Source: Heterobasidion occidentale (Eukaryota > Basidiomycota > Agaricomycetes > Russulales > Bondarzewiaceae). Taken from it: a stretch of 64,000 nt of DNA. The DNA lies in assembly GCA_039111635.1 (NCBI GenBank), contig JBCAQO010000004.1:1736001-1800000 (forward strand), read 5' to 3'. The stretch's first letter is position 1; each line of letters starts with the position of its first letter. The notes beneath the pieces are model-generated. The model made no database searches and had not been told where the DNA came from. It saw only the letters and a list, made by a program, of their open reading frames with translations. The translations under genes and the position numbers were made by a program. This document shows, in pieces, positions 23,699 to 36,900 of this stretch.

Positions 23699-25030
23699 AT
23701 GTTTAGATACGTCCTTTCATCAGGTATGTTCCCCAGCGTCGCGCCAGCAGCACTGCAGCATCTTAAAGCATCGCCCAGCATCCGACTACTTCTATCTGCC
23801 CATTGACGACGAGCAGGTTGAAGAGGAGCCGCTTCCCCCGCACTCGAAGCACATTCAATGGGATGAAGACCAGGACTCATCCCGCTCCAGCTCCTGCTCG
23901 TCGAGCTCTTCACACTCGAAACCATCCAAGCAGAGGCAGCGCCAGCGACGTGCTGCCATCGCCGAAATCCTTGCCCAAAATGACCTGTACAAGATTCTAG
24001 GCGTGCAGCGCGGCCAAAACCTGGACAAGATGGAGCTCCGACGAGCATACATCGCGCGCAGCAAAGCCTGTCATCCTGAGTATGTTTTTTTCTTCTTCTA
24101 TCTCTATCTCTCAGGGCCCACATGTTGTGGAGCCCGTGTCTATATTTCCTCGCTTGGTGCCGGCATGTGTTTCTCACCTCTCGGCATTTCACGCAGTAAG
24201 TTCCCAGACAACCCCGAGGCAACGCTCGCCTTCCAGAAGGTCTCCGTCGCCTATGACGTCTTGTCCAGCCCAGCCTCGAAGCGCCTCTATGACTCGCACC
24301 CCGGCGCGCAAGAGTTTTCAAGTATGGGCTCGAGCTCCAGCATGCGCGCCGAAGAGACCTTGAGGAGTGTCGTCATCGGCGTGTTCAATGACTTTCTGGA
24401 CGGCGATATGGAGCTGGTACACACTCTGTTGCGTGAGTATTTTTGGATGGTATTCCGGCAAGGAACGATGCCTGATACATCATACTTCCTACCCGATAGG
24501 TGCGATGAACGATATCAATCCATCGCTACGACTCGGAGAAGAAGGCATCGAGTCTGTTCTTCTCACGCTCCAAGCCATCCGCGAACGAGCCCTGAGTGCG
24601 CCCTCCGTCATTGTGCCTTTCCCCCTCGCTGACGACTGTCGATCTTATCGCGGCAGCTTGCCGGGTGTTCACACACACCCTCCTCGGGACGCTCTCCCAC
24701 CTTCTCGAAACCCACGCATCCCTGTCCCAGCTATCATATCTATCCATCCGCCCTCGTGCGCGCTTGACTCTGCGCCTCGTCCGCATCATCCTCGGTCTCC
24801 CCCTCGCTCTAGAAGACGCCGTGGACCGACATCGGCGCGCTCGCTCTCGTAGTCGTGCAAGAAGACGCCGGTGGCACGAACACGAAGATAATGGGCCCAG
24901 CGGAATAAGAGGCGCGGACGAGCAAGAGCAGCGAGACCACAAGAGTGCTCAGATGCTTCCTCGACGCATGCTGGTGCTCATCGAAGGGCTTGTCGTTGTC
25001 CTGGAGCGGATGGAGACGGCACTGCAATAA
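23699..25030 (+). CDS. J-domain (DnaJ-like) protein
   Basis: Hsp70 co-chaperone candidate of unknown client. Exons 23699-23723, 23779-24079, 24197-24432, 24500-24595 and 24657-25030 give 343 residues in phase. A Ser-rich acidic leader precedes the J domain: NDLYKILGVQRGQNLDKMEL, RRAYIARSKACHPD (the HPD triad is completed across intron 2), then FQKVSVAYDVLSSPASKRLYD. After it come GVFNDFLDGDMELVHTLL and a helical region CRVFTHTLLGTLSHLLETHA, and a basic/acidic tail. The last helix-rich segment LVLIEGLVVVLERMETALQ could be membrane-associated but is not clearly a transmembrane helix. The layout resembles type III J proteins. The 25-nt first exon is inferred from phase and could be replaced by a later start. 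Confidence 0.75.
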
Positions 25031-26179
25031 CGTTCATCCAGTGCCTCGTCCCTTTTTCTTCCTCTCTCACATTTATTCCGCTTTTTCGGGTATATTATAT
25101 GTCATGCTTGGTTGATCATATTTATCTGGTGTGCTTCCTCATCGATGGTCGTTATTTCTTCCTCCTATCTATTTTACGCCCCAGCCTATCTCTCTACAGT
25201 CTCCCATACACGTCACGTCATTCCTAGTCCCTCCTCCCCTTCCCCGCCGTTTCTTCGCTATCCCATGCTATGCTCACATCCTAGACACCATAGACGTGAA
25301 CTTACCGTGCTCAGTGCACATGTATATCACTATGTACTAGCAGCCCCAAACCTAACGTTCTCTTCACGACTCCCTAAGCTCTCAACCACAACAAAACGAC
25401 ACGAAGGCTCCATCCAATTCAGACGCCCCCTCCAGTATCGTGAGTTATATACATGTTCCGGCGAACAAAAACAGCAGCCCCACAGGTGTGAACAAGGAGC
25501 CTACAGGTAAAAGGTCGTGATCCGATTACTAGAGGCTGCTGCTACGTTCCAAATAAACATTACAGAAAAGTACAAGCCAAATCCAATCTCGGAAAAGGAC
25601 TAGACGGAAAGTAGCGGGCGGAATGAAGAAAGAGAGAGAGATTCATAATCGTATAAGCAGACACTAAGCAGACACGCACGAACGCTAACGTGATCGGGAA
25701 GACCGGAGGAATGTGTTTCAGAGGAGTTCCGCCGATACGCATAGGTGGAATGTACGACGCGAGGGTAGGCAGCCCCACCCGCATTAATGGAAGAAAAACG
25801 AGGTCGAAGAGAGTCAAGGGGGGTTGACTATGGGGCTATGAGATAAACCGATGAGGGATACACAGCAGGTGGTTCAAGACAAGAGGCTAGATCAAGAGCA
25901 AGAGGAGAAGCAGAACGGGAGCGCACAATATAACCAGCCCATAGTGTGGAAGAAATAATGAAACGATCAACTTTGTACGATTGAACGTCCATGACAATCA
26001 CGGGGCGCCTCACGCGCGTGCAGCGTGCCAGCAACGCGAGGCGCCGAGGTAAAAACCTGCCATCCAGAACAGAACAAAGGGATGTTGATCGAAATGTCCG
26101 CGCTATAAAAGGGACGAACGAACGTCGATGACGGACAGCAGCATCTCGTAGAGCAAACGCCTGCCCGAAACAACTGGAT
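25031..26179. other. Gap between convergent genes, 1.1 kb
   Basis: Pyrimidine-rich near 25040-25260, probably including the 3'UTR of the J-domain gene, and purine-rich on the plus strand near 25600-25960, consistent with the 3'UTR of the minus-strand regulator. No coding motif, RNA gene or repeat recognised. Confidence 0.45.
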
Positions 26180-29100
26180 TCACGCCGGAGGACCCATCGC
26201 AAAGCCCTGCATCGTTCTTTGGTCGGGCATCCACATGTTCACCCCCACTCCCCCACTCACGCCGACATCTTTCTCCTCCAACATATAGCTGTCCTGATTA
26301 GAAGCCCCCCATTGTCCCCCCGTTTGCTGAGCCGCCGCGGCCGCCAACAGCTGCGTGTAGTCTCCGTTCGCGCTCGCTCCGGCAGCGCTCCCGGTTCCCC
26401 CATCTGCTCTCACGCCAGGCCTGGTGCTGAGTGGGCCCCCGTTGCTGGGTTGCTCCGGAGGCACGACGTTCGACTCTGGGTAGAACGGATAGAACAATCC
26501 CGGAGGCACCTCGGCGAGCTTCTGGTCTCCAGGCGCGGGCGTCGCGCCGCCCGTGCTCAGGGTGCGAGTAGAACGAGGGCTACCATGAGCGCTGCCCATG
26601 TTCCCATTCATCGGGGTACCTGGACCGTACGTGCTCCCGATGCCACCATACGGGGCGTGCGACATCGGAGGCGTGTGATGCACGCCCGAGCTCGGCCCGC
26701 CGTGTCCCCCGTGAGATCCTTGAGTGGCGCCGCTCCCATCTCTACCGCCCCCCGCAACGCCCATGACTTCATTCTCCCAGTCCAGCTCACTCAGCAGGAC
26801 GGGGTGGCTCGCCGGGCCGACTTGGTGCAGGTTCACGTCGAGCACCTTCTCCGCGAGCTTTGCGATGAGAGGGTGCCCGCCGTTCAGATCCTTGCGTTCC
26901 CATCTCCAGCGGAACGAGGGCAGCATGTCTAAAGCCATCCAGACATCCTCGAGGGCGACTTGGCGAGATAGACTCTCGCAGCGCGACATGTGGCCATATA
27001 AATGACCATCGCTGCGATGTGCAGCGGAATGGAGAGACAAAGAAGGCGATGTCGGGGAACGGATGAGTTGATGGTGGACAACAATGATATTATGAGACAC
27101 GAAGATGGCTGCGATAAATATAGGTATGATCAACACACACATCGCAAGTCGAGTGATTTGCTTACCATCTACCAAAGCCTTGTGCCTTTGTGCATATGGC
27201 AGCTCCTTGCTGCTAAACAAAGCTCTCAGCAGCAAATCCTGGAGATGCCGATCTTCAGCAGCGTCAAGCCTTGGTCCGCGGTGATGTCCTGAACCAGCTT
27301 GCATCTCTGTCGAGCGGCCACTTCTCGGTTCCACCAAAGTAGTCTTTGTAGCCCTCCGGAGCTGCCTCCTGAGCTCGACCATCTGCTTCAAGATGCGACT
27401 CGTGTGGCGCATGATGGCGTCAGCGGACTGGCGTTGTGGCGTGTACAGAGAATTGATATGTCCGCTTGCAATTCGGCAATGGGATGGCTGAGCAAGAAAT
27501 GCTCGCTCAAGTCCGACCGACCGCTCTTCGGCGGCATGGGACGCGGAGTGTTAGTATCGTAAGGCGCGATCGCCAAGGGCCGACCGAGTAGGATCGAGTT
27601 CCACGGTCGTGCATGAGCACGATGCCCCACAGCCTGATACGCAACTGGCATTCGGACTCGTCGAAGATGTTTTGCGTCGTCGGATCGTGGTTCAAGCCGA
27701 GCTCTATTCCAAGGCGCACCAGGCTTCCAACTAGACGCCAAAGCGTACGACCTTGTCGCTATTAACAAAGTCAGATATTATAGGTCCCGGATGAGATCAC
27801 AAAACGCTGACCTCGGTATACAAGTACCACTGGAGAAGGATCAGCGCCTGGAGACTGCTGACAGTGACCCTCAACTCAGACTTCACGGCCAGCGCGCGCG
27901 AAAAACTCTTCATGCTCTGGCCACTCAGGCGGCATCAATTTTTTCACGTTCGGTGGGTTCGAGAAGCTGCCGCTCTTCGCGCTCGCTTTTGCCTCTTGGT
28001 CCATTCCGCACGCGCGATGGTTAAGCTCGCTCAGTGTGCCCAACGCGAGCACCAGGTAGACCGAACATATGAACCCAGGGTCATGCTGGACGGCCTCGCC
28101 CGCGTATAGATCCTCCAGTGAGCGCTCAAACTCGGGCCGGAGGAACACAGGTCGATGATGGTTGAGTCGTTCAAAGTAAACATCCAAAATCGTCCGCACC
28201 ATCTCGCGATCCTTCGGGAGCCAGACGGGAACCGAGTACTGGGTGACCAGGGTGGCCGCGGATTGCGTCGGGCTCGTGGTGGCGGACGGGACCGGAGGGG
28301 CAGCGACACTGTTCCGTCGGACAGCGATGTGGACCCATTTAGCAGCATCACGCGGGAGCGCACTCTCTGTGATGTCACGATCGCGGCCGGATATTAGGGA
28401 GCATTCGAGCCGACGGCGATGTCTTCCTTGTCCAGGGGCTGTGGCCCTAGATTCATATCCTGCACGATGGCCTGAGAGACTCCAAAGTTTTTGGCCAGCG
28501 CCTGTGAACAAGGTCATCACAATCAGCGGGTCACACACAGAAGATGTACGCTGGGCGCGGCTGTACCTGAGTGTTAGACATGTCGTTAAACTGAGGGTCC
28601 TGTCCTTTGATGTCGCCCCCACCCGACGAGGAGGGGCGGGGAGGCTGTGCAGGCGGGGCGTGAGGCATGTGCGGAAGTTGAGGAGGAGGCGGAGGAACGA
28701 ATGTGGGGACCATGTGTGGGTTGAATCCCGGAGGTGGATGCATGGCCATGTGGGGATGGTGAGCATACGGTGAGCCAGGAGGCGGTCCGCCGTAGTACCC
28801 CGGCATAGGGTGCGGGTAGCCGGGAGGAAGCATGTGTTGAGGCGGAGGGGGGAAGGAGGGGGGGTAACCCTTCGGGGGCGACGATCCTGCAGATGCGATT
28901 AGGCTCGATGGGACTGGATCGGAAGAGATTGAGAGAGATTTTCACCTGGAGGGGCAAACTGGAATGCGGCAGACGCTGAAGCAGGCTGGGCCATGGGCAT
29001 TTCGACGTCGATGCCCTCGCGGGCGCAGATGTCTTCCAAGCTGTTGATGTCGAAGTTTGGCATGTGGCGCTTCAAGAGAGCGTCGCATTGGGAGAGCTGG

Positions 29101-29583
29101 CGTTCGAGGCGCTCAGTGTATCCGCGGGGGTGAGCGTCTGTCTGTGTCTGTCCTCTTGATGGCAGGCAGTCCCTGCGGTCGCGCAGGCGGTGCATCTTGG
29201 ATGCTTGGAGTCGCACTGTAGGCAAGCGGGCACGGAGGGAAGACAAGGTGAAATTAGCGAGGGGTCGGGAAGTTGCCGGCGGTGTCGCCCGTGGACCCGT
29301 CGGGACTTGCCTTGATTTTCTTGCTCCTGCAGCGTGCGCAGGCTTCGTGAGATCGCCTGAGCCGTCGTGGCTCAGCGGGCGTGGAGGGCTCATGGCCATT
29401 CGAGTCGGTCTTTTTGCGTTTCCTGGAGGGGGGGGCGGCTGATGGAGGGGCAGCGGGCTGGGGCTGAGGGTGATCAGGGGGCGGCGGCTGTGGTTGGGCT
29501 GCAGGATCCATCTGGAGCGCTGACTGGAGAGACGAGTGTGGTGCGATGTTGAGATCCTGGTGAGGGGGAAGGATGTGGGTCAT
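26180..29583 (-). CDS. Zn2Cys6 fungal-specific transcription factor
   Basis: Nuclear DNA-binding regulator with the fungal middle homology region. The N-terminus is Pro/Gln-rich with a basic RKRKK patch. The binuclear zinc cluster is EACARCRSKKIK joined over an intron (29309-29216) to CDSKHPRCTACATAGTAC; this intron has a GC donor (gcaagt). A linker RGYTERLERQLSQCDALL follows as a short coiled coil. Then comes a Pro/Gly/His-rich stretch (28840-28590), and the MHR domain with EMVRTILDVYFERLNHHRPV, LRIRLWGIVLMHDRGT and SILLGRPLAIAP. The C-terminus is Gly/Ser/Pro-rich and ends FAMGPPA. One-base breaks are seen near 29128 (C run) and around 27600, among others. The target genes are unknown. It is divergent from the TMEM41-like gene (166 bp), which is possibly co-regulated. 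Confidence 0.85.
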
Positions 29584-29749
29584 GTTCAAGGAATAATACC
29601 TCGTCGGCGTCGTTCATGTCGCCCTGATCCTTTCTTTGTCCTCCGGCCCATCTCGGTCACACGGTCACACACAGTCACCCCATGCCGAACGTCACCGAAC
29701 GTCCCACTCCATCACATCTCAGTCTCCCAGCCGTGCACGACCCCCCATC
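29584..29749. promoter_or_regulatory. Short divergent promoter region, Zn2Cys6 / TMEM41-like
   Basis: Only 166 bp separate the two start codons. It contains a repeated 'cgtcaccgaacgtc'-like stretch but no motif I can assign to a factor. Confidence 0.35.
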
Positions 29750-31122
29750 ATGTCCCCGTCGTTCGCTCGCAGTTTCAACGACACAGTCCACTCAAACGCG
29801 TCCGCGTACACCCTGGCAACCGTTCGCGACGACACGACGGCGACGACGACGACGACACCGCTCCCCTCCTTTCTCCCATGACCCCCCGCGAGCCCTCCTA
29901 TGGCACCGCCCCGCTCTCTCCCGCAGTACACAATAATTCCCGCAGAATCATATTCAACGCGGCGCTCAAGATGGGTGTCATCTTTCTAGTCAGCTCCCTG
30001 CTCCTCGGCAGCACCCTCTGGCTCGCCCTTCCGACCCTAGACGAGTGCGCCCCTGTGTCCTTCTTCCCTCTCCCGTTGGCTGATCCCCGCGTTCATCCAG
30101 GGATGATCGGCCCTTCCTCCGCATCCCAAAGTCTTTCGCCCAGCTGCAAGATCTCAACCTCCTTCTCAAGAAGTACCGCGACATCTACCCGTACCGCATC
30201 GTTGTGTGCTATGTAACAACATACCTCTTGTGCGTTCGGACTTTTTTACCTCCGGATCTCTCGTCATTCAATCTTCTCCTTCGGCGATCACCCCCCATAG
30301 CCTTCAAGCCTTCTCATTACCAGGTTCAATGTACCTATCCATCCTCGGAGGTGCTGTGTGGGGTGTTGCACGCGCCCTGCCCCTCGCATGCGCCTGCGTC
30401 GCAACGGGCGGTACGCTCTGCTACCTCATCTCGGCAGCCCTCGGCCCTGCCCTCCTCACCATCCCGCGCATCCAGTCCCGCCTGGACAAGTGGACAGACA
30501 AAATCCACGCTCAACGCGCCAACATAGTTCCCTTTCTCATCGTCCTCCGCATAGCGCCGCTCCCCCCACATTGGGTCGTCAACGTCATCTGCCCCCATGT
30601 CGGTATCGGCATCGTTCCGTTTTGGATCAGCACTTTCTTGGGTATATTTGGCGTCTCGGTCATCCATACGACCATTGGCGGGGGCTCGACCAGATGACGA
30701 GTGCCGACGATTTCCACCTGATCTCGTGGAGGAACTTCTTCGGACTGTCGGCCGTCGTCGTGGGCGTGTTGATCCCTGTCGGTATACGCTACGTCTTCCA
30801 ACGTGAGACAGCAGCGCTCGCGTTGCCTGAGGAAGAGGTGGAAGAGGCTGCGGCTGAGAGCGTCGAGGGCGATACCATTCTGGCGGAGGGTCCAAGGGTT
30901 GTCCCGGGTCAGAAGGGAAAGACTCCACAACTAGTGCTCCTGTCCGACGAAGAAGATGAGGACCTCCTAGCGGACAGTGGTGACGAGAGCGACGGCGATG
31001 TCATCTTGGAGGCGGGACCTGCGCTCGTGGTAAAGGCTGACGAGCTATCACCGAGGCTTCATGACCCGCAGGGCTCCCGTGCCTCTACGCCTTCGGACAA
31101 TGCACACTCCCTACTTGAGTAA
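29750..31122 (+). CDS. VTT/DedA-family membrane protein, TMEM41-like
   Basis: Multi-pass ER-type membrane protein of the VTT (TMEM41/DedA) family, whose animal members act as phospholipid scramblases in autophagy and lipid handling. It begins MSPSFARSFNDTVHSN, then has an Asp-rich turn and the first helix MGVIFLVSSLLLGSTLWLAL. After two introns (donors near 30044 and 30231) comes the family core LQAFSLPGSMYLSILGGAVW, followed by ACACVATGGTLCYLISAALG and FLIVLRIAPLPPHWVVNV. The last helix FFGLSAVVVGVLIPVGIRYV leads to an acidic cytosolic tail (SDEEDEDLL). Two one-base breaks: in the GAC repeat near 29840 and in a G run near 30680. The scramblase role is inferred from the family. Confidence 0.83.
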
Positions 31123-33903
31123 CGAACCAGATGCCCGTAGCACCACCTTGCTCCCTCGGACATGCACCCTACAGTCCGTCACGCGCCCTGTTCTTTCATC
31201 TGTGACCCTCACGTGTTGTATTATTTACGCATGCGCCTTTCATCTCAGCCAGGCCTCGCTCTATCATTACCTATTGTCCATTAAGTATTCCCTTCCACGT
31301 TGCCATAGGTTTAAATCTCCGCTAACTTCAGAAGGGCGCCTGCCAGCCGACGCATCCAGTAAGTACGACTGAGCTCGACTGAGTTGATTAGATACGTACA
31401 CACCGTACTTTACCTGTTGATCAGCAGCATACTGTCTAACAACCTCCTTTTGGCTAACAAAAGGACACGTTTGTTCTTCCCTGGTCGATGACTTATAATC
31501 GTTTCAATCAGACTGCTGCGACGACATTCGTCCGTGCAAAATGGCCCGACGAGCTTCGCAGTGTCGAGGTGAGTACCGAGAGTTCGCGAAGGGTTTCTCA
31601 TCTGCATCATACGTCACGCGTCACCCTCGATATATTCCTGGACCTTGCCCCTCGACGCTCTTCCCTGAGGTATGCTCGCACCGCCATGGTTCTCACAAGA
31701 TCGCATATCCCCACGAAATCTTTGTGAGTGGAGCGCCTTCTTACGACCGTGCGAGGCTGCATAGCCCACGTTCCGAATGCCGAGCATGATGTCGCTCAAC
31801 AGGGACGCCTCACTTTTACGATCCTTTGTCTCGGACCCGGGTCTCCTTTCTGAGCAGACTGCCCCGTTGCCTCCCGTTGCTCGTTGCTCAGAACAATCAA
31901 ATTGGCAAAGGTAATGTAAGTAAATAGCTTTTAACTTCGACTTAGCTCGGTAAATTAAGTCCTTACGCGAACGAAAGAGGGGCGCCACATGAAGCAAGCA
32001 AGCGCCTGGGCAACTGCCGTTCGTATTTCTCGCGCAGATGAGAAAATTCGTCGACGTGGGTATATCTCGGGCGGTGCGTGAGCACGACACGTACGGTGAG
32101 GCCATCTGAGCCGTCGTCTGCTGTCTGCTGCGTCGAGCACCTTACCTCGGGTAGAAGGCGGGGAGTTGACGGTGGGCCAAGGTCAGATCATCATGCGGCT
32201 GAGTCCCTTTGCGCCGTGTCCGGAAGGCGAGACTCGCCAGCCCCTTCCGGGATCCGCAAACATACTGTATGCAGCATTTTGAGTACATTCGGCAAGAGGC
32301 GCGTAGCCTGAGTAAGGGGCCGCTCTCGGCGGTTGAGGCGGAAATAGCTGAATTTCTGGTGTTCCGCCCACGCATCATCGCTCCAGGGCAGAGCGGGGTG
32401 CCGAGTCAATTAGCATGCCCTGTGGGCGCTAATGCGACGGCCGACGGCCAGGTCAGGCTGGTCGGTTGGCCGGAGCGCCATCTGGATGAACGATGCTGAA
32501 GTATAGACAGACTTGCTAACATGCAAAAGCACCTGTGCAGGTCACTTTTCTACTAAGTGAGCGAAGGGGTAAATTGAGCGGATGCAGCCATGACAACGAA
32601 CTGAGGGTGCGTCGAGGGGGCTGAAACCCAAAGCGGATGAGATCAGTGGTGGCTGGTCGGTGACAAGAGGAAGCGCGGGCCAGATAACTGGCAATTCAAG
32701 TAAGCTTTCAAGCCGCAGCAGATGTAAAAGGAAATGAAACGCAGAACGTACAGAACGATGCTTTGGGCACCATTATGCGCATATAAGTGCGCCTCAAGCT
32801 GTTTGACGGAGGGTCGTAGAGTGCGTTCAGATGGGAATGGACGACCGGTCATTTCCGGTCGGCTTCCGAGTCACGTCCCATATCCCGTATTGCCCCCCGT
32901 GGCATGAGCAGGTCTGTGCGTGTGCATGTTCATGAGCAGGAAATGTGGCTTTCACGGTAGAGAGGCGGCGGTATAGACGTGAGAGAAAGATCCGTGATGA
33001 ATGATGATATATTCGCCAGTGCAAATGACGGGTTGTTGTGTAGAGCGCGGGCCGGAAGGGCGGCGGTACAACGGAAGGCTCGAATGTTTTCTTGAAAGCT
33101 TCAAGAATAATATCGTCGTTGGAGAAAGGAGAGCACATGTAATATGTGGATGGCTTCCGGCTGTGGCACCAGTTCTGACTGAAGTCCCTCCTTCCGAGTC
33201 TGCCTCCAATAGACACTTGCGAGGCGATGATGCAGGATGAAACACGTATCAATACTGTGTCAATTTTGTAGCGGCTGTCAAGGATCAGAGAAGAAAAATC
33301 GGAGGGCAGTCATCGCAGTCCCGAAGTCTTCAGCAGACAATTGTCTAGCAGAGACAAAACCTTCGAGCCGGCTTGAGGATGGCTACAGGTGCGGAGGCTG
33401 AAAACATGGGAGCGTTGAAGGCGACGGCTTGAATAATTACATAATCGAGCAAATGACCTCTCGGCCGGCTTTGACTCCTGGACGCAGGAGAGGGTCCTCT
33501 CGGAGTCATAGACGACTACTGTAGGTCCAGAGCTGTAGCGGTTGTTGTGTAGGTGCTTGGATGGAGTCACAGCGTTGGGGAACGAGTAAAGCAATAAGAG
33601 TTCAATAAGTCAGGCGTGACATGGAGAGCGAATATAAGAGGAATTGCAACTCCGCCCTGGACTGCAGTGTATGGATAACAGCTCTGGCCGTCACATCTCT
33701 CCCGCCTCGCTTCTCCCTCCCTCCACCACCCCCATCGTCGCCCCCCTCCCTCCCTCCCGTCGTTGTTCCCCTCGTGCTCATTGTACAGGTCGCAACAACC
33801 ATAGACGCACTCGCCGCTTACTGCGGAGGCATACCCTCGGCCCTTTCCCCATTTACCTCCGCGACAGCTTTCTGCGCCTCCTCATCCTTCGTCCTCTTGA
33901 GCG
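31123..33903. other. Gene-poor interval, 2.8 kb
   Basis: The longest gap in the window. No frame longer than about 160 codons and none with a recognisable motif or splice chain on either strand. A CT-rich tract at about 33690-33780 lies just upstream of SWI1 and is typical of fungal promoters or 5'UTRs. It could hold a long 5'UTR, non-coding RNA or decayed repeats; the sequence alone does not show which. Confidence 0.5.
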
Positions 33904-36900
33904 ATGGCGGATCGCCTCAATGGCACCAGTATGGAATGCCCCACCCTGGATTCAACCCTGCGATGCTTTCACAGCAGCCGCAGCAGATGCAGCAAGTAGA
34001 CGCGCAGGCCACCATCGGCGGTCTACAGAACCCTGAGGACGGGAGAATGTGGCAGCAAATGCAACAACAACATCGGAATACGTTTGGTGGAGTCACGTCG
34101 AATGGCCAGCAGAGTATGAATCCGCAACAGGTGCGCTTCTCTCTTCCTTTCTTATGTTTCTCCCCTCCCCCAAAAAAGGTCCTCACGCGTTTGGCGCCGT
34201 CTCCATTTTCTTCTTTATCATCTCGTGAATGGAAATCATGCCCTTTATGACTGCGATATGTGTATCGTGGGTCTTCATTCTAGTTCTCCCTGCAGGCGCT
34301 CCCTACAGGGTGCTAGTAGGACCAACGTTCGCTTAGTCATCAGTGGCGCTTAGTCTTCTTTTTGCTCTAATAGCCAACACTTACGCTTTTACTCGCGCTG
34401 ACCGAATTCTCAGGCTGCAGAATATCACGCTCACATATCCATGATGAGGCAGCATATGGCACTCCGGAATCAACAGGCGCTTCAGCAACCTTTCAATATG
34501 AATCCTGCTTCGCTCCAGTCCAACGCGCCCATGCAGGATCCGACACACAACCAACAGCAGCTGCCTAACTTTAATGGCGGTCTCACTCACAACCAGAACT
34601 TGAATCAGCTCCAGGCTGCTATGGCCATGCGGCCTTCTAACTCACAGGATGCCGCTTCCAACCCCCTCATGCAGGCACTACAAGGACATCCTGCGCAGGC
34701 ATCTCGTCAACTGGCGCTGATGGGCCTTGCTCACAATCAGCAACCGCAGAACGGGCAGACCCACCTCTCTAGAGTGAATCCACAGCTCATGCAGTCACAG
34801 CCTCACATAGGCGCTTCGCAGATGCAGCTTCCGCAGCAACAGGGAGCGTTCCCCATGTCTGGTCCATCCGGTGCTCATGCGTCCCCCGCTCTGTCTGCGT
34901 CTCAACCCGGTAATGGACCTGTTCAAGCTCAGACGGAGATTCGCCAGATGACCCAAGGACAACTGCTGCAGGCTTATGAGCGGTTGAAGCCGGACCTGAC
35001 GGCGCTTCAAAACGAACTCGCAACTTGAAGAACAATCCCGACGCTTACGGCGGTGGAGTCGCGGCGGAGGCTAGGGCTCAGGATTTACAGAAAAAATATG
35101 ACGAAAAGAATACGCTACAAAAGCGTATCATGCAGCATATTATTCCCATAAGAAACCCTGACGGGACCATGTAAGCTTGAACGATATATTGTCACGTTCA
35201 CCGATGCGATACCCTTTTTCTTCTTTTTTACAGTAAACCAGGGCAGCCGCCGCCTCCGCAATATTTGCAAAATGGCCTGACGAACCCGTTGTGGCTGATG
35301 GCGAAGGGATATCCTCCCGACCATTTCACCAAACGACCGGGCGAGCAATCAGCTCAGCCCATCCACCGGAGTCCAGGCAATCATGCACAACCCAATCCGC
35401 CACGCTCCATTCCAACACCGACCCAACAGCAGATGCTGGCCGGTGTCAGTCCATCACATCAATCGAATGTTGCTCATCCATCGCCACATATGGAGTCAGG
35501 CACCTCGTTTCTGGGCGATATGCAACAACAGGCCTCAGGCCGGAATTCACAGCCGGCTCAGGCTCAGGCTCAGTCTTCCGTGCAACCAAGGGAGTTTACG
35601 TTCGATGAAAAACATTTTGTCGCCTTATGGAACCGTTACCGGCAAACACAAGGAGCGCAGATTGATGAGCGCTCTTTGAACATCGACGGACGCCCCATCG
35701 ACGTCTTCAAGCTGTATGAAACCGTCCGCTATCTAGGAGGGTGGGAAAACGTTCGTGGTTTATTCTGTCGATTGTATATCGATTGACGTAGTGGCTTGGC
35801 TTCAGGTCACCCGAAATCAGCTCTGGCAAGTCGTGGGTGGCCGCTTAGGTTTCATAGCCATCCCTGCCGTCAATTCTGAGCCTGCAAAATCGAACCAGCC
35901 TATCGCACATCACCTTGCTGTCTTTTACAAGCAATACCTTGTGAATTTCGACAGAGCATGTCAGATGATGATGCAAAACACTGTGCGGCGCCAGCAACAA
36001 GCTGCATCAAACGCTCAGCAGCAGCAAATACAGCAGCTTCAGCAGGTATCCATGGAGCAGCATTCTCAGATCCAGCCACAGATGTCGAACGATCGAATGC
36101 CTACGTCAAGTCAGAACCCCATGATGTTCAACATGGTTATGCATTATGTTCACACTTCCGAGGCGGAAATGCGAAGCAAGGGCCTCTCGGACGAGTTCAT
36201 TCGTTTTGTCGAGAGCAACCGCGAGCAGCTTCGGCGTACCTATCAAAGCCAGCAAGCGTTCCGCGGTGGACTTACGAAGAACCTGCAGTCGGGTAATGGC
36301 ATGCCATTACTTCAACCTGGACAATTATCCCACCCGGGCCAGCAAACCCAGCTGTCGCAGCAGCAGCAGCAGCAGCAGCGTCTCATCGCAAACATGGGGT
36401 TACTCCAACAACGCCGAGCTGCAATGATTCAGCAGAATATGACACCGGGCGCGCCCGGTATGCCTACGGGAATGATGGATATGTCTGGTCACAGATTGCG
36501 CCGTCACAAATGCCAGTCCAGATGGGTATGGGCAATATCGCCATGTCGACACAAGCGGGCGGCGTTCAGGCTTCTCAGGGCCCACGAGCAGAATCACTGC
36601 CAGCGGATCGCAATGCACGACCCAACCCAAGACCTCCGACGGTAGAAGAAGTGGAGGAGGCGCGCAGACTCATCAAGAACTTGAACGACCACTGGACTAA
36701 TACCAAGAGTGAGTAAATGCCTCTTAGAAGGCCAACGAATTGTTGACGTATGTGTCTGCTTTCACCCTCCTTTTCGATCGGTCTTCATCAGAGTTTGAGA
36801 ACTTCCCTACACATCCCATACCGGATCCCCAGCTCTCTCAATACAATCAGGCCTTGACACGATTGATGTCAGGTGTCGAAGAACTCGAGCCGAGAATGCC

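Noticed and set aside
33621..33903. Upstream extension of SWI1 in an open frame
   Set aside because: The leader is an uninterrupted Pro/Ser/Val-rich translation of a CT-rich tract with no family resemblance; the ATG at 33904 plus one missing base gives a better start.
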